A model generated the notes under the pieces. That model was not told the DNA's origin and searched no databases. It saw only the letters and a list, made by a program, of their open reading frames with translations. From positions 1 through 42,854 of the forward strand of contig JAHJBZ010000067.1 in NCBI GenBank assembly GCA_018813295.1: 42,854 nt of DNA, read 5' to 3'. The position numbers and the translations under genes are program-made. This DNA is from Patescibacteria group bacterium. Lineage in GTDB: Bacteria; Patescibacteriota; Gracilibacteria; UM-FILTER-43-11. Shown here in pieces: positions 1 to 8,043 of this stretch. Positions within the stretch are counted from its first letter, which is position 1. Each line of letters opens with the position of its first letter.

Positions 1-255
1 ACTGGCATCAGCGGCAAAGCAGAGCATATTTGCATTATCACCTGGATCCTGAATTGGATAAGCGCCAAAATGATCGCGTTTGTAATTTTCAAGCGCATTG
101 GAAATTGCAATTAAATCATCCTTCACCTTTTCATTTTTAAACCAATTTCCTGTGCCGTTTATACCTATATATGCAATTACGCTCAAAACGCCGATTATTA
201 CAACTGTTATAATTAGTTCGACGAGCGAAAATCCTTTTTTATTGAGAGTTTTCAT
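1..255 (-). CDS. Type IV pilin-like protein (prepilin), N-terminal part
   Basis: Read on the minus strand from the ATG at 253-255, the frame stays open for 85 codons to the window edge, so the C-terminus is missing. The N-terminus MKTLNKKGFSLVELIITVV is a class III (prepilin) signal: a short basic leader, cleavage after G, the conserved F+1 and E+5, then a hydrophobic helix ending near ISVIAY-like residues. Such proteins are cut and N-methylated by PilD-type peptidases and are assembled into type IV pili or competence pseudopili. The rest (about 50 residues with NALENYKRDHFGAYP) resembles the pseudopilin periplasmic start. Whether it is a major or a minor pilin cannot be told from this part. 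Confidence 0.85.
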   Translation of the reverse strand, partial: MKTLNKKGFSLVELIITVVIIGVLSVIAYIGINGTGNWFKNEKVKDDLIAISNALENYKRDHFGAYPIQDPGDNANMLCFAADAS

Positions 256-356
256 GTGTTTGACTTTAATTTTTTAACTAGAAATATTGTACTCTGGATG
301 AAGGAAGTGGGCAAACTTTTTATACACTTGAAAAATTAAGGTGTGAAATTTTATGA

Positions 357-710
357 TTATGAATGATTAGAAAATTTCTTTTCTTGAAAAACGAATTCAA
401 AATATAAATCTTTTTTATTTTTTAGATCAATTTTTTGAAAAAAATGTAACATAGCTTGATGACATTCTTTTCTATAATCATCCCAATCTTTAGCTTTTGA
501 ATTAGACAAATCTAATATCATATCCATTTGGGGAAGGCGCCGATCATCTTTTGCTAAAAATCCCTCGATTCCTAAAATGGAAACATCATCATCTTGATAA
601 ATGAAATCTAAAACATCACGATAGATATCATAAGGAATCATAAAATAATTATGACCAATAATTAATTTTTCTTTGAATTTTGCGCATATTTTTTTTTCCA
701 AATTATCCAT
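357..710 (-). CDS. Probable immunity protein for the adjacent colicin-E5-like toxin
   Basis: This is a 117-residue acidic, soluble protein without signal peptide or membrane segment. It starts 16 bases after the stop of the toxin gene on the same strand, the usual toxin-immunity order in polymorphic toxin loci. I do not recognise its family. It is longer than the classical ColE5 immunity protein (about 83 residues) and shows no obvious match to it. The acidic stretch from about residue 36 to 78 (YQDDDVS, AKDDRR, SKAKDWDDY) would suit a protein that covers a nucleic-acid-binding surface of a basic RNase. Role assigned by position only. Confidence 0.6.
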   Translation of the reverse strand: MDNLEKKICAKFKEKLIIGHNYFMIPYDIYRDVLDFIYQDDDVSILGIEGFLAKDDRRLPQMDMILDLSNSKAKDWDDYRKECHQAMLHFFQKIDLKNKKDLYFEFVFQEKKFSNHS

Positions 711-726
711 AAAAAATTAAGTTAAT

Positions 727-1791
727 TTACTCCCAAGGAGTAAGCCATGCAGCATCAAATTTATCAGAAACTTGAACAATATCATTAGTAACATCATTTT
801 TTATTATATAATTACCATCTTTATCAAGATATCCGGTTGCAGGATCATCCAACTTACCACTTCCATCTGCTTTATTTCTAGTATCTCTTAATTTCTTAGT
901 TTCATGAGGATTTTGAATCAATTCTTCAACTTCTTTTTTTGTCCATCCTCGTTTTTCAAGTTGTTTTAATATTTTATCTCCAAAGTTAATGTTCGCCACC
1001 TTCCTCGCTTTAATCAAAGCGGCAACTTCATCGGCATTTTTAACTATGCCAATGACAGGTATTAGGCCGATACCATCAAGGAATGTATCGCCTGCATGTT
1101 CCCAGGACCATTCCCAATGAGCGAGGTCGTAAGCAAGGTCGCGAAGATCCATGGGAAGATCAACTCCAAGTATGCCTGCCCCAACTTGTGTACCGGTTCC
1201 TAAAATTGTTATGTCATCGGTATAATTACCTTTAAGCACCTGATTACCAGACTGAATAATGTAGGCAAGTGTCTCTGAGCCTCCTTCAATATTATTATAA
1301 TAAATAAAATAATGTGGTATACCTCCGGATTCGGACTTGCCTACCACTGTTGTGAATAAACAGTAGCTACCATCCAGATAGGAGGTAATTTCTTTTTTTG
1401 AGATATTTAGCTCAACATCATAACCGTTTACACTTACAGGTATGTTTCTTATTTCGAATTGATCAGTTATAGCATTATAAAATTCCGCTTCGTTTTTATA
1501 TTCACCTCTAAATTCTCCGGCAGATTCAAAAAAATCTGAATCAGACAGCTTGATTAAAACAGCACTGGCATCTTGCGCACCATTAAAATTTTCTCCGGCT
1601 ACTTTTTTCATTATACCTTTTATAATAATTGAATCCCCTACCTCTTCGTAGTCGGATGCTGATAACGGTAAATTATCACTTTGCAGACAAAGACTGGCCG
1701 TTAAGGAATTTTGATGATTATCCGCCCATGCAGAATAAAAAAAGCAGATAAATATATAAACTATGGCCAGTATGGGGATGATTTTTTTCAT
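727..1791 (-). CDS. Secreted polymorphic toxin with C-terminal colicin-E5-type tRNA ribonuclease domain
   Basis: The 354-residue protein begins with a Sec signal peptide (MKK, a hydrophobic core, cleavage probably after SAWA at about residue 23). Residues about 25-200 are an unrecognised exported region. A hydrophobic pretoxin-like stretch with IGLIPVIGIVKNADE follows at about 240-255. The last 85 residues match the colicin E5 RNase domain: RGWTKKEVEELIQNP, then DPATGYLDKDGNYIIKND and IVQVSDKFDAAWLTPW, parallel to RGWTEDDIKNTV, DPATVY, YVVVNDRTGEVTQISDK in ColE5. ColE5 cuts queuosine-containing anticodons of tRNA Tyr, His, Asn and Asp; the same target here is inference. It lies 2 bases after the RDD gene and 16 before the presumed immunity gene. 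Confidence 0.85.
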   Translation of the reverse strand: MKKIIPILAIVYIFICFFYSAWADNHQNSLTASLCLQSDNLPLSASDYEEVGDSIIIKGIMKKVAGENFNGAQDASAVLIKLSDSDFFESAGEFRGEYKNEAEFYNAITDQFEIRNIPVSVNGYDVELNISKKEITSYLDGSYCLFTTVVGKSESGGIPHYFIYYNNIEGGSETLAYIIQSGNQVLKGNYTDDITILGTGTQVGAGILGVDLPMDLRDLAYDLAHWEWSWEHAGDTFLDGIGLIPVIGIVKNADEVAALIKARKVANINFGDKILKQLEKRGWTKKEVEELIQNPHETKKLRDTRNKADGSGKLDDPATGYLDKDGNYIIKNDVTNDIVQVSDKFDAAWLTPWE

Positions 1792-1793
1792 AT

Positions 1794-2270
1794 TTATTTC
1801 ACTTTAATCACAAGGGTTTTTGCAATCATGTCATGCCAAGTTTGTTTCTTTTTACTGAAAAATATCCAGATATAACCAAGACAAACAACAGCACAGGAAA
1901 TTGTTATGCTTATCAGGTAACGGACGATTGATTGCCAAAAGGCAATGGATTTATTTGAAAGATTTACAATTTTTATCTTCATTACTTTCATACCCAGAGT
2001 TTTCCCGAATTTATATGGAGTGTAAATAAAGTAGATTGGGATACATAAAAAGAGAAATAGTGGCAGCAATTTAGGCAGTTCTATTCCATAGTTCTGGTAA
2101 AGCGTAATTCCCAGAGAAATTGGTACAATAAACCAAATAAGCGAAATAATGATGTCAATTAGAAGAGCTACAGCCCTTTGGGTGGATGTGGCGTATTGCA
2201 TGCGGGGGTATTTTAGCATGGATAAAGATATGGGGGCAATTTTTGTTTTTATATTTTTGAACAAACTCAT
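1794..2270 (-). CDS. RDD family integral membrane protein
   Basis: A 158-residue protein with about four hydrophobic segments. Family marks of the RDD domain are present: TSTQRAVALLIDIIIS (the Arg and Asp that name the family), FGKTLGMKVMKIKIV in the middle and QTWHDMIAKTLVI near the C-terminus. The true start may be Met19 or Met24, since the first 20 residues are not part of the domain. RDD proteins are poorly understood; some have been linked to ion exchange. It is the first gene of a compact operon with the colicin-E5-like toxin and its presumed immunity protein, so a role in toxin export or handling is possible but unproven. Confidence 0.85.
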   Translation of the reverse strand: MSLFKNIKTKIAPISLSMLKYPRMQYATSTQRAVALLIDIIISLIWFIVPISLGITLYQNYGIELPKLLPLFLFLCIPIYFIYTPYKFGKTLGMKVMKIKIVNLSNKSIAFWQSIVRYLISITISCAVVCLGYIWIFFSKKKQTWHDMIAKTLVIKVK

Positions 2271-2331
2271 ATCTTCATGTACACTTTTACGTAATAAATA
2301 AATCGATATTTTGTACTAAGAATTACCTATC

Positions 2332-3243
2332 ATGACACGAAAAAATCTGAAGCAAAAAATACTAGAACAAATACCAACCCATGAAGAGTGGGCAAAGATG
2401 AAACAGGCAGAAAAAAAAGAATTCAAAATCAATAACATGGGGCTTTACAAAATTTCAACTATATTTGGCATAAAGGGGAATCCTGTCGGCAATCATAAAG
2501 TTCATTTAGAGCTCGGAAGAAAGATTTATGGAGATAGGCATGATAGTTTGCAGGTATTCATCCTGAACAAATTAAAACAAAAAATTATTCAGAAAATACC
2601 AACCCCTGAAGAGTGGGCAAAGATGACAGCAATAGAAAAAAGTAAATTCAAGATTACCAACATAGGTCTTTACAAAATTTCAACTATATTTAATACAAAA
2701 GGTGACCCTGTTCATAGTCACAAAATCCATTTAAAGCTTGGAAGAAAAATTTATGGAAATAGGTATAAGTGCCTGCAGCAAACGGAGTTAACATTGGAAA
2801 AACTTAAACAGAAAATCCTTGAAAAAATACCAACTCCTGAGGATTGGGTATTAATGAAATGGAGAAAAAAACAGAAAATCAGAATTGCTGACATGAGCCT
2901 TAGGAAAATTGCGACCAGTTTTAATGTAAAAGGTCATCCTAGAGATAATTATTCAGCATATATGGAGCTTGGAAGAAAAATTTATGGGAGTAAACATGAA
3001 TGCCTACAGGAGCGCACTCCGGAAAATATAAGAAAGCAGATTCTTAAAGAAGTGCCCACTCTTGAAGAATGGAGCAAGATGAAACAAATGGAAAGAAAAA
3101 TATTCAAAGTTGCAAGAATGGGACTTGTAGGGATTTCAACTATATTTGGAGTAAGTAGAAATCCTAAGGATAGTCATGCAGCACATATGGAACTTGGAAA
3201 AAGGATTTATGGAAATAAGTCAGACAAAAGCAAAAATCATTAG
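2332..3243 (+). CDS. Protein of four tandem ~72-residue repeats, unknown function
   Basis: The 303-residue, strongly basic protein is four copies of one unit, starting near residues 4, 80, 155 and 231. Each unit begins with KLKQKILEQIPTPEEWAKM-like sequence, continues with MGLYKISTIFGIKGNP and ends with HLELGRKIYG. The alternation of short helices and basic residues and the pattern GLYKISTIFGV would fit a small DNA-binding helical fold used four times, but I do not recognise a family. There is no signal peptide and no membrane segment. The gene is divergent from the RDD-toxin operon. Repeat 3 has diverged most (MKWRKKQKIRIADMSLRKIATSF). Confidence 0.8.
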   Translation: MTRKNLKQKILEQIPTHEEWAKMKQAEKKEFKINNMGLYKISTIFGIKGNPVGNHKVHLELGRKIYGDRHDSLQVFILNKLKQKIIQKIPTPEEWAKMTAIEKSKFKITNIGLYKISTIFNTKGDPVHSHKIHLKLGRKIYGNRYKCLQQTELTLEKLKQKILEKIPTPEDWVLMKWRKKQKIRIADMSLRKIATSFNVKGHPRDNYSAYMELGRKIYGSKHECLQERTPENIRKQILKEVPTLEEWSKMKQMERKIFKVARMGLVGISTIFGVSRNPKDSHAAHMELGKRIYGNKSDKSKNH

Positions 3244-3275
3244 ATCAATTTCCCCCTTCCCATTACCAAGAGTTA

Positions 3276-3284
3276 TGGTATAAT
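3276..3284 (+). promoter_or_regulatory. Extended -10 promoter of efp
   Basis: TGGTATAAT (TGn plus TATAAT) lies 25 bases upstream of the efp ATG, directly after the stop of the repeat-protein gene. No good -35 box is visible, as is typical for extended -10 promoters. Confidence 0.7.
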
Positions 3285-3309
3285 TTTTGCCGACTCTAAA
3301 TTAAGTAAT

Positions 3310-3873
3310 ATGGGGAATTTAACCGACATTCGCACAGGTGCAATCGTAAAATTAAATGGAGATCCATTTCTGGTTACCAGCAACCAATTTATGCGCAAAG
3401 ATGCCGGAAAACCTGTTATGCGCACAAAGCTTAAGAATCTAAAAACCGGGAATACTTTGGATAAAACATTTTTAGCTGGTGAATCCTTTGAATTCGCAGA
3501 TATTGAGCGTCGCAAATGTCAGTATTTATACAAAGATAGTGATTCAGCCTTTTTTATGGACAATGAAAGCTTTGAGCAGTTCAACCTTCCTGTAGAAGAA
3601 ATTAAAGACTCACTTCAATTTTTAAAAGATGATGAAGAAGTTCACGTTACATTTTACGAAGGGGGCCCAATTGGCGTTCAACCACCTATAAAAGCAACTC
3701 TTGAAGTAACGGAAACAACACCTGGAGTTAAAGGAGACACGGCATCAGGCGGCTCTAAACAAGCTACAGTAGAAACCGGTGCAGTAGTTACAGTTCCACT
3801 TTTTATTAAAGAAGGAGAAAAGATTCTGATTAACACCGAAACTGGAGAATATGCAAGCAGAGTTAGTGAATGA
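3310..3873 (+). CDS. efp: Translation elongation factor P
   Basis: The 187-residue length and the three-domain layout fit EF-P, which binds ribosomes stalled at polyproline and helps peptide bond formation. The N-terminal KOW-like domain (TDIRTGAIVKLNGDPFLV), the MRTKLKNLKTGNTLDKTF strand and the C-terminal OB domain ending with LFIKEGEKILINTETGEYASR are all present. The domain I loop that normally carries a modified Lys or Arg at its tip reads RKDAGKPVMR; K34 is a candidate, but the usual GKG or GRG tip is not seen, so the modification state is uncertain. It has its own extended -10 promoter and is monocistronic. Confidence 0.95.
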   Translation: MGNLTDIRTGAIVKLNGDPFLVTSNQFMRKDAGKPVMRTKLKNLKTGNTLDKTFLAGESFEFADIERRKCQYLYKDSDSAFFMDNESFEQFNLPVEEIKDSLQFLKDDEEVHVTFYEGGPIGVQPPIKATLEVTETTPGVKGDTASGGSKQATVETGAVVTVPLFIKEGEKILINTETGEYASRVSE

Positions 3874-4037
3874 AATCTGACTTACAAATTGTATTAATAA
3901 TTGATTATAACTTTACCAATTAAAAGTAGGATGAATAGAATAAATGTGAATTTTATGGGATAAAATGGGATAATATCAGTTTTTATTCACATTCATCACA
4001 TTTATCCCACAGATCCCATTCATCACACAAAAAGATT
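3874..4037 (+). repeat. AT-rich intergenic region with imperfect inverted word repeats
   Basis: Between efp and the surface protein gene, words such as AATGTGAAT and ATGGGATAA recur in both orientations (ATTCACATT, TTATCCCAT), giving an imperfect fold from about 3932 to 4028. It may work as a terminator or leader structure. No ORF is seen. Confidence 0.5.
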
Positions 4038-6062
4038 ATGAACAAATACATAAAATCATTAATCCTGGCTTCACTGCTTAGCACTGTTATTTTTGCAATA
4101 CCGACTTTCGCTGCAGACACTCCATATTGTGGAAATGGGGTAACCGATACAGAATATGGGGAGGAATGTGACGACGGTAATTTTTGGAATAGAGATGGCT
4201 GTAGTGCTTATTGTGAACTAGAAGACATGACACCTCCTGAAGTAAGTTCAGTGTCTATCGAAGAAGGGGCAACGGGCGTATCATCATTAACTAACCGATT
4301 TACAATCACATTTTCCGAAGCAGTAGATGCAACTACTATTAACGAATACACTGTACAACTAAAACAATACACATATGAATTCCCCATCAATTACGATCTG
4401 GATGACAGTGGTACAACTCTTGTAATCACAACCGATGAAGATTTATTTGGTGAAGCAGAACATGCAATATTGGTAAAAAACGTAAAAGATGTTGCTGGAA
4501 ACCAAATGACAAACTTATTTTCAAGATATTTCACCGTAGGTGAAGGAATAGATCATACCGCCCCAACTGTAAAGGCAAAACCAGAAGGGGGTAATTATAC
4601 GGTTACTCAATCAGTAACACTCACTCCATATATCGATGAAAGGACATACAGCGATGAATACATAGACGAAGGAGCAAAAATTTACTATACCACTACAGGA
4701 GCAATTCCAACTAAAAACAGTAATATTTATAGCAATGCATTTTCAATAAGCAATAATACAACCTTACGATATTTCTCCGTTGATACAAAAGGTAATACCA
4801 GTGAAATTGTTACTCAGGTATATAACTTCAGTTGTGGAGAAAGAGCCAATGCCGCAGAAGTAAGCTCATATCCATCTTGCACAATCCAAGAATGTCTCTA
4901 TGGATTCAAACTTACAAATGGAGTTTGTATATTAAGCTCAAGCAGTGAAGATGACTACACCGTAAATGCAGCCACAGCACCTTTGCTCGGCTCCGATACT
5001 CCAATGACGGTTAGTACAAAGCCTGCGCTATATATAACCCCTCAACACCATGGAGTTATCCCCCGCCCTATCATATTCAAAGATCTTATAAGAGGTACGA
5101 CCATTAATTTCGAACGTGACACATCAATCACAACCAGTGACGGAAGAGCATTCGACGGGTATATTCAGCATCCGCTTAGCCTGTATTCAAAAAATTACCC
5201 AATTAATTTTGGATATACATTCAAATCTATTTTTGAATTCTCACCAATAGAAGACGAAGAATTAACCTTTGATCCGCCATACGAAATAACAGTTCCATTT
5301 ACCGAACGCTTTGATGAAACCGAACAGGTAACTGTTTTTACATATAACCCGGAAACCGAAGAATATACGCAGTACAGACCAGATTGGGTATGGGTAAATG
5401 ACATGGATCAGGAGGTAACAATAAAAGCCGATAAAACCAATGTTTTCTTTGTAGCCCAGGAAGGTAAAAACTATAATGCAATAGTATTCGAAGATACCGT
5501 TAATCACTGGGCACGAAATTATATTGAAGCTTTGTACAGAAAAGGGATTGTAAAAGGCCGTGACCAAGGTGTTTATGCCCCAAACGACATTTTAACCCGC
5601 GCGGAATTTACTAAAATCGCCCTAGCTGCAATTGGAGAAGAAGTAGACCCTTATGAGAATGTAGAAAGTGCCCCTTTCAAAGACGTTGCTCTTTATGCAT
5701 GGTACGTTCCTTATATAAAAAGAGCCAAAGAGATTGGGCTGATTAACGGTTATCCGCATGGAGAATTTAAACCGGATCAGGCAATCAACAAAGCTGAAGC
5801 TATTGCGGTTTTAATGAGAGCATTTGGTTTTGATCTGTACTCCGCAGGAGGCAGAGATGATAGCTATACAGATGTTTTAACGGATCAATGGTATTTTCCG
5901 GCAGTTAACTTTGCCATTAAAAATAAATTGATAGACGGAATTCGCCTGCCAAACGACACAATAATGTATGACTCTTTCGGCCCGGCAAGAGATATTACAC
6001 GTGGAGAAATGGCAAAACTAGCCATCAAAACGATGGAGCTTGCTGAAGAGCTAGAAGATTAA
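4038..6062 (+). CDS. Surface protein with DUF4215, Ig-like domains and three C-terminal SLH domains
   Basis: The 674-residue protein has a Sec signal peptide (cleavage near AIPTFAADT, residue about 25). It continues with a Cys-rich DUF4215 repeat (CGNGVTDTEYGEECDDGN), an SbsA-type Ig-like domain (PPEVSSVSIEEGATGVSS to about residue 167), and a chitobiase-type C-terminal Ig-like domain (AKIYYTTTGAIPTKNS to about residue 265). A short Cys-bearing stretch (SCGERANAAEVSSYPSC) and an unassigned beta-rich region lead to three SLH domains from about 480 to 670 (NHWARNYIEALYRKGIVKGR; AWYVPYIKRAKEIGLINGY; QWYFPAVNFAIKNKLIDG). SLH domains anchor proteins to secondary cell-wall polymers, so this is a wall or S-layer protein. 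Its 3' end overlaps the convergent small gene by 4 bases. Confidence 0.9.
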   Translation: MNKYIKSLILASLLSTVIFAIPTFAADTPYCGNGVTDTEYGEECDDGNFWNRDGCSAYCELEDMTPPEVSSVSIEEGATGVSSLTNRFTITFSEAVDATTINEYTVQLKQYTYEFPINYDLDDSGTTLVITTDEDLFGEAEHAILVKNVKDVAGNQMTNLFSRYFTVGEGIDHTAPTVKAKPEGGNYTVTQSVTLTPYIDERTYSDEYIDEGAKIYYTTTGAIPTKNSNIYSNAFSISNNTTLRYFSVDTKGNTSEIVTQVYNFSCGERANAAEVSSYPSCTIQECLYGFKLTNGVCILSSSSEDDYTVNAATAPLLGSDTPMTVSTKPALYITPQHHGVIPRPIIFKDLIRGTTINFERDTSITTSDGRAFDGYIQHPLSLYSKNYPINFGYTFKSIFEFSPIEDEELTFDPPYEITVPFTERFDETEQVTVFTYNPETEEYTQYRPDWVWVNDMDQEVTIKADKTNVFFVAQEGKNYNAIVFEDTVNHWARNYIEALYRKGIVKGRDQGVYAPNDILTRAEFTKIALAAIGEEVDPYENVESAPFKDVALYAWYVPYIKRAKEIGLINGYPHGEFKPDQAINKAEAIAVLMRAFGFDLYSAGGRDDSYTDVLTDQWYFPAVNFAIKNKLIDGIRLPNDTIMYDSFGPARDITRGEMAKLAIKTMELAEELED

Positions 6063-6388
6063 GCAACACTTTGTTCCCCATCTCCAAGAATAGCATCATC
6101 CAATCCCCTTCCAAGATCTGCCATTCTTCTATCAGAAGCCAATGTTCTTTGAAGGCCTTCTCTTTGTTGAACTGCTACTAATTTCCTTCTTTGTATTAAT
6201 GTTCTAGCAAAAAGATCATCAATTGTCTCACTATCACCTCCTACTAATTCTTGGCAGATAGCTCTAACTCTGGCAACATAATCCTTACCTGACTCACCTT
6301 CAAGTTGTTCACCAGTCGTATCTAAAACTTGCCGAACATCATCATCTAATCTAGCATCCCGTAATTGTAAAGTTTTGCCTACAGCCAT
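6059..6388 (-). CDS. Small conserved-looking protein, paralogue of the broken gene at 7569-7910
   Basis: A 109-residue charged, soluble protein of unknown family. Support for it being real: a good minus-strand promoter (TTTACA, 17 bases, TATACT), an ATG 20 bases downstream of the -10, and a recognisable paralogue in the window. The shared part is RVRAICQELVGGDSETIDDLFARTLIQRR here against RVRALAGSACRDGGEQERLVSAVLREKM there (split by me for comparison; the identity is low but collinear). The stop overlaps the stop of the convergent surface protein gene. No function can be given. Confidence 0.6.
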   Translation of the reverse strand: MAVGKTLQLRDARLDDDVRQVLDTTGEQLEGESGKDYVARVRAICQELVGGDSETIDDLFARTLIQRRKLVAVQQREGLQRTLASDRRMADLGRGLDDAILGDGEQSVA

Positions 6389-6408
6389 GGTGTTGTTATT
6401 ACAGTTTT

Positions 6409-6437
6409 AGTATATACCAATAATCTAAAATTGTAAA
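6409..6437 (-). promoter_or_regulatory. Sigma-70-like promoter for the 6059-6388 gene
   Basis: On the minus strand TTTACA (6432-6437) is followed after 17 bases by TATACT (6409-6414), which is also preceded by TG in an extended context. The start codon is 20 bases downstream. It lies back to back with the plus-strand promoter at 6443. Confidence 0.65.
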
Positions 6438-6442
6438 TGAGA

Positions 6443-6471
6443 TTGACACCTGCAGCCATAGTACTTAAAAT
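6443..6471 (+). promoter_or_regulatory. Sigma-70-like promoter for the 6502-7572 gene
   Basis: TTGACA (6443-6448), a 17-base spacer and TAAAAT (6466-6471), with the ATG at 6502. A perfect -35 and standard spacing make this one of the clearest promoters in the window. Confidence 0.75.
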
Positions 6472-6501
6472 TATGCCCAATTTAGCCCTCACTTTTTTAT
6501 A

Positions 6502-7572
6502 ATGAGTAAATTTAATTCAGGAAATACGCTCGCCGATTTTGGCACAAATGAAGTAATACAAATAGGCCAAGTCACAGTTGACCCGCATGAAGAACTACCA
6601 CCAGAAATACTGGGAGCAATTTTAAAGAAACAAGAAGCAGCCAGAGCACACAGAGCAGGGTTATGCAGAGATAGGCTAAGTGAATGGGATCGCACGTTAG
6701 GAGAAGTCGGGAAAAGTATAGAACAAATATTAGATGAAAGAGAATTGGTAACCAGAATACTTAGATCCGGAGAATTACCTATACGCATACTCCAGACTGA
6801 AATATTAATTCGCAAATCAATAGAACAAATCCAAATTGCACTAGAGCGCTTAAATAAAAGTGTTCAGCATGAAAATGGAACACCTGTTTACTCAGAAAAA
6901 AATTTGGATGTAGCACGTATAACCACTCTTGTGCCAGGAGTGCATTTAAGAGAATTAACCCAAGAAATAGCAATTATAGATGGAATGGGAAATGGTGACA
7001 TGAAGCGCTTGCTGATTCACCCACCAGAAGACAGAAGTGTATTTTTAGCCACAGAAAGTGTTGAAATCCCACCAAATATAAAAGAACGAGAGCTGCAAAA
7101 TTTAATCGACGAAGCAAAAGAAGCTTATCAACAATTTGCAGATGGAACTCAAATGTTAACCTTAGCAGACCTTTCCCGTATGTTACTTGCATTAAAGGGG
7201 CTTTATAGATACTTCAAAAAAGAACTGGATGAAATAGAGATCTTTAAAGCAGCTTTCGAATTAGATAATTCACCCGGTACACCTTTTGCAAATTACTTTT
7301 CAGAAGAGGAAATCCAAACATTCCAAACAGCTTTTGACTTTTTAAAAAGAACTCTTTCTTATACCTTACAAAGAATGACAGAGGTAAACAGCCCGAATAA
7401 CAAAGTGCTAATGAAAGGACTTGATGAAGAAGCTGTTCAAAGGTTTATGCGAATCGCCGTAAGAAAAAGAAGGCAAATGGAACAAGCTTCAAACAGGCAA
7501 ATACCACCATCTGCCAGAGAAACTGTACTTAGAAAGTCATTGGAGCTTTTTCAGGAAACCGAATCAAACTAA
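6502..7572 (+). CDS. Hypothetical cytosolic helical protein, 356 residues
   Basis: I do not recognise a family. The protein has no signal peptide or membrane segment and is rich in Glu, Arg, Gln and Leu, with long predicted helices (for example ELPIRILQTEILIRKSIEQ and ERELQNLIDEAKEAYQQFAD). It has its own strong promoter. Downstream, the broken small gene is convergent and overlaps its stop by 4 bases, repeating the arrangement of the surface protein gene and the intact small gene just upstream. It sits between the surface protein gene and the ParB-like paralogue operon, in a stretch of genes with no housekeeping role visible. Confidence 0.8.
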   Translation: MSKFNSGNTLADFGTNEVIQIGQVTVDPHEELPPEILGAILKKQEAARAHRAGLCRDRLSEWDRTLGEVGKSIEQILDERELVTRILRSGELPIRILQTEILIRKSIEQIQIALERLNKSVQHENGTPVYSEKNLDVARITTLVPGVHLRELTQEIAIIDGMGNGDMKRLLIHPPEDRSVFLATESVEIPPNIKERELQNLIDEAKEAYQQFADGTQMLTLADLSRMLLALKGLYRYFKKELDEIEIFKAAFELDNSPGTPFANYFSEEEIQTFQTAFDFLKRTLSYTLQRMTEVNSPNNKVLMKGLDEEAVQRFMRIAVRKRRQMEQASNRQIPPSARETVLRKSLELFQETESN

Positions 7573-7910
7573 GCAGCACCCGGACCATCATCAGGACCAG
7601 TAAAAGGAACAAAAACATCCGTTCCATGTAACCTAAGTCCGCGCAATCCTCTCCGCTGAGCAGGTCTTTTTAACGGTATTCTTGACTCTGTTCTGGAACC
7701 TTGAGCCATTTTTTCTCGAAGAACAGCTGATACCAATCTCTCCTGTTCTCCGCCATCTCGACACGCACTTCCCGCAAGCGCTCTAACCCTTAAAACCAAC
7801 CCCTTAATTGGCTACCCTTCAACTTGCCCAAGAACCTCTTGAACTCGAGCATTAAAAAGCTGGTTTCCTGATAGTACTGATAAGTGTCTGTGTGGAAGCT
7901 TGTCGGGCAT
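7569..7910 (-). pseudogene. Paralogue of the 6059-6388 small gene, interrupted by an in-frame TAG
   Basis: Starting at the ATG at 7908-7910, which has a TATAAT 22 bases upstream on the minus strand, the frame reads MPDKLPHRHLSVLSGNQL and on to VQEVLGQVEG, then meets TAG at 7812-7814 (codon 33). The same frame goes on without further stops to 7569. Both halves align with the intact 109-residue protein at 6059-6388: VQEVLGQVEG with RQVLDTTGEQLEG before the stop, and LRVRAL to LREKMAQ after it. A recent nonsense mutation, a sequencing error or translation restart at the TTG near 7799 are all possible. TAG is used as a normal stop elsewhere in the window. Confidence 0.6.
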
Positions 7911-7994
7911 AATTAAATTTATTACGGCACATATTATAAACTATAAAACTAAAAAGGCGAATTTAAAAATAGGTGAAAAAAATCAATATAAACA

Positions 7995-8022
7995 TTGACA
8001 CAGAATCTCATAGTTGTATAAT
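7995..8022 (+). promoter_or_regulatory. Near-consensus sigma-70 promoter of the ParB-like paralogue operon
   Basis: TTGACA (7995-8000), a 16-base spacer and TATAAT (8017-8022). Transcription would begin near 8029, leaving a leader of about 15 bases before the ATG at 8044, with no Shine-Dalgarno sequence. The promoter decides the start: a TTG in the same frame at 8014 lies inside the promoter and cannot be used. Confidence 0.8.
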
Positions 8023-8043
8023 AGATACCTTTACCCTCCTCCC

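Noticed and set aside
3273-3515. Minus-strand open frame of 80 codons across the efp start
   Set aside because: It is the complement of efp and its promoter, with no family match and no promoter of its own.
8014-8043. TTG start giving a longer first ParB-like protein (MYNRYLYPPP...)
   Set aside because: The TTG lies within the TTGACA/TATAAT promoter, and the paralogues all begin with M(Q/N/K)L; the ATG at 8044 is used.
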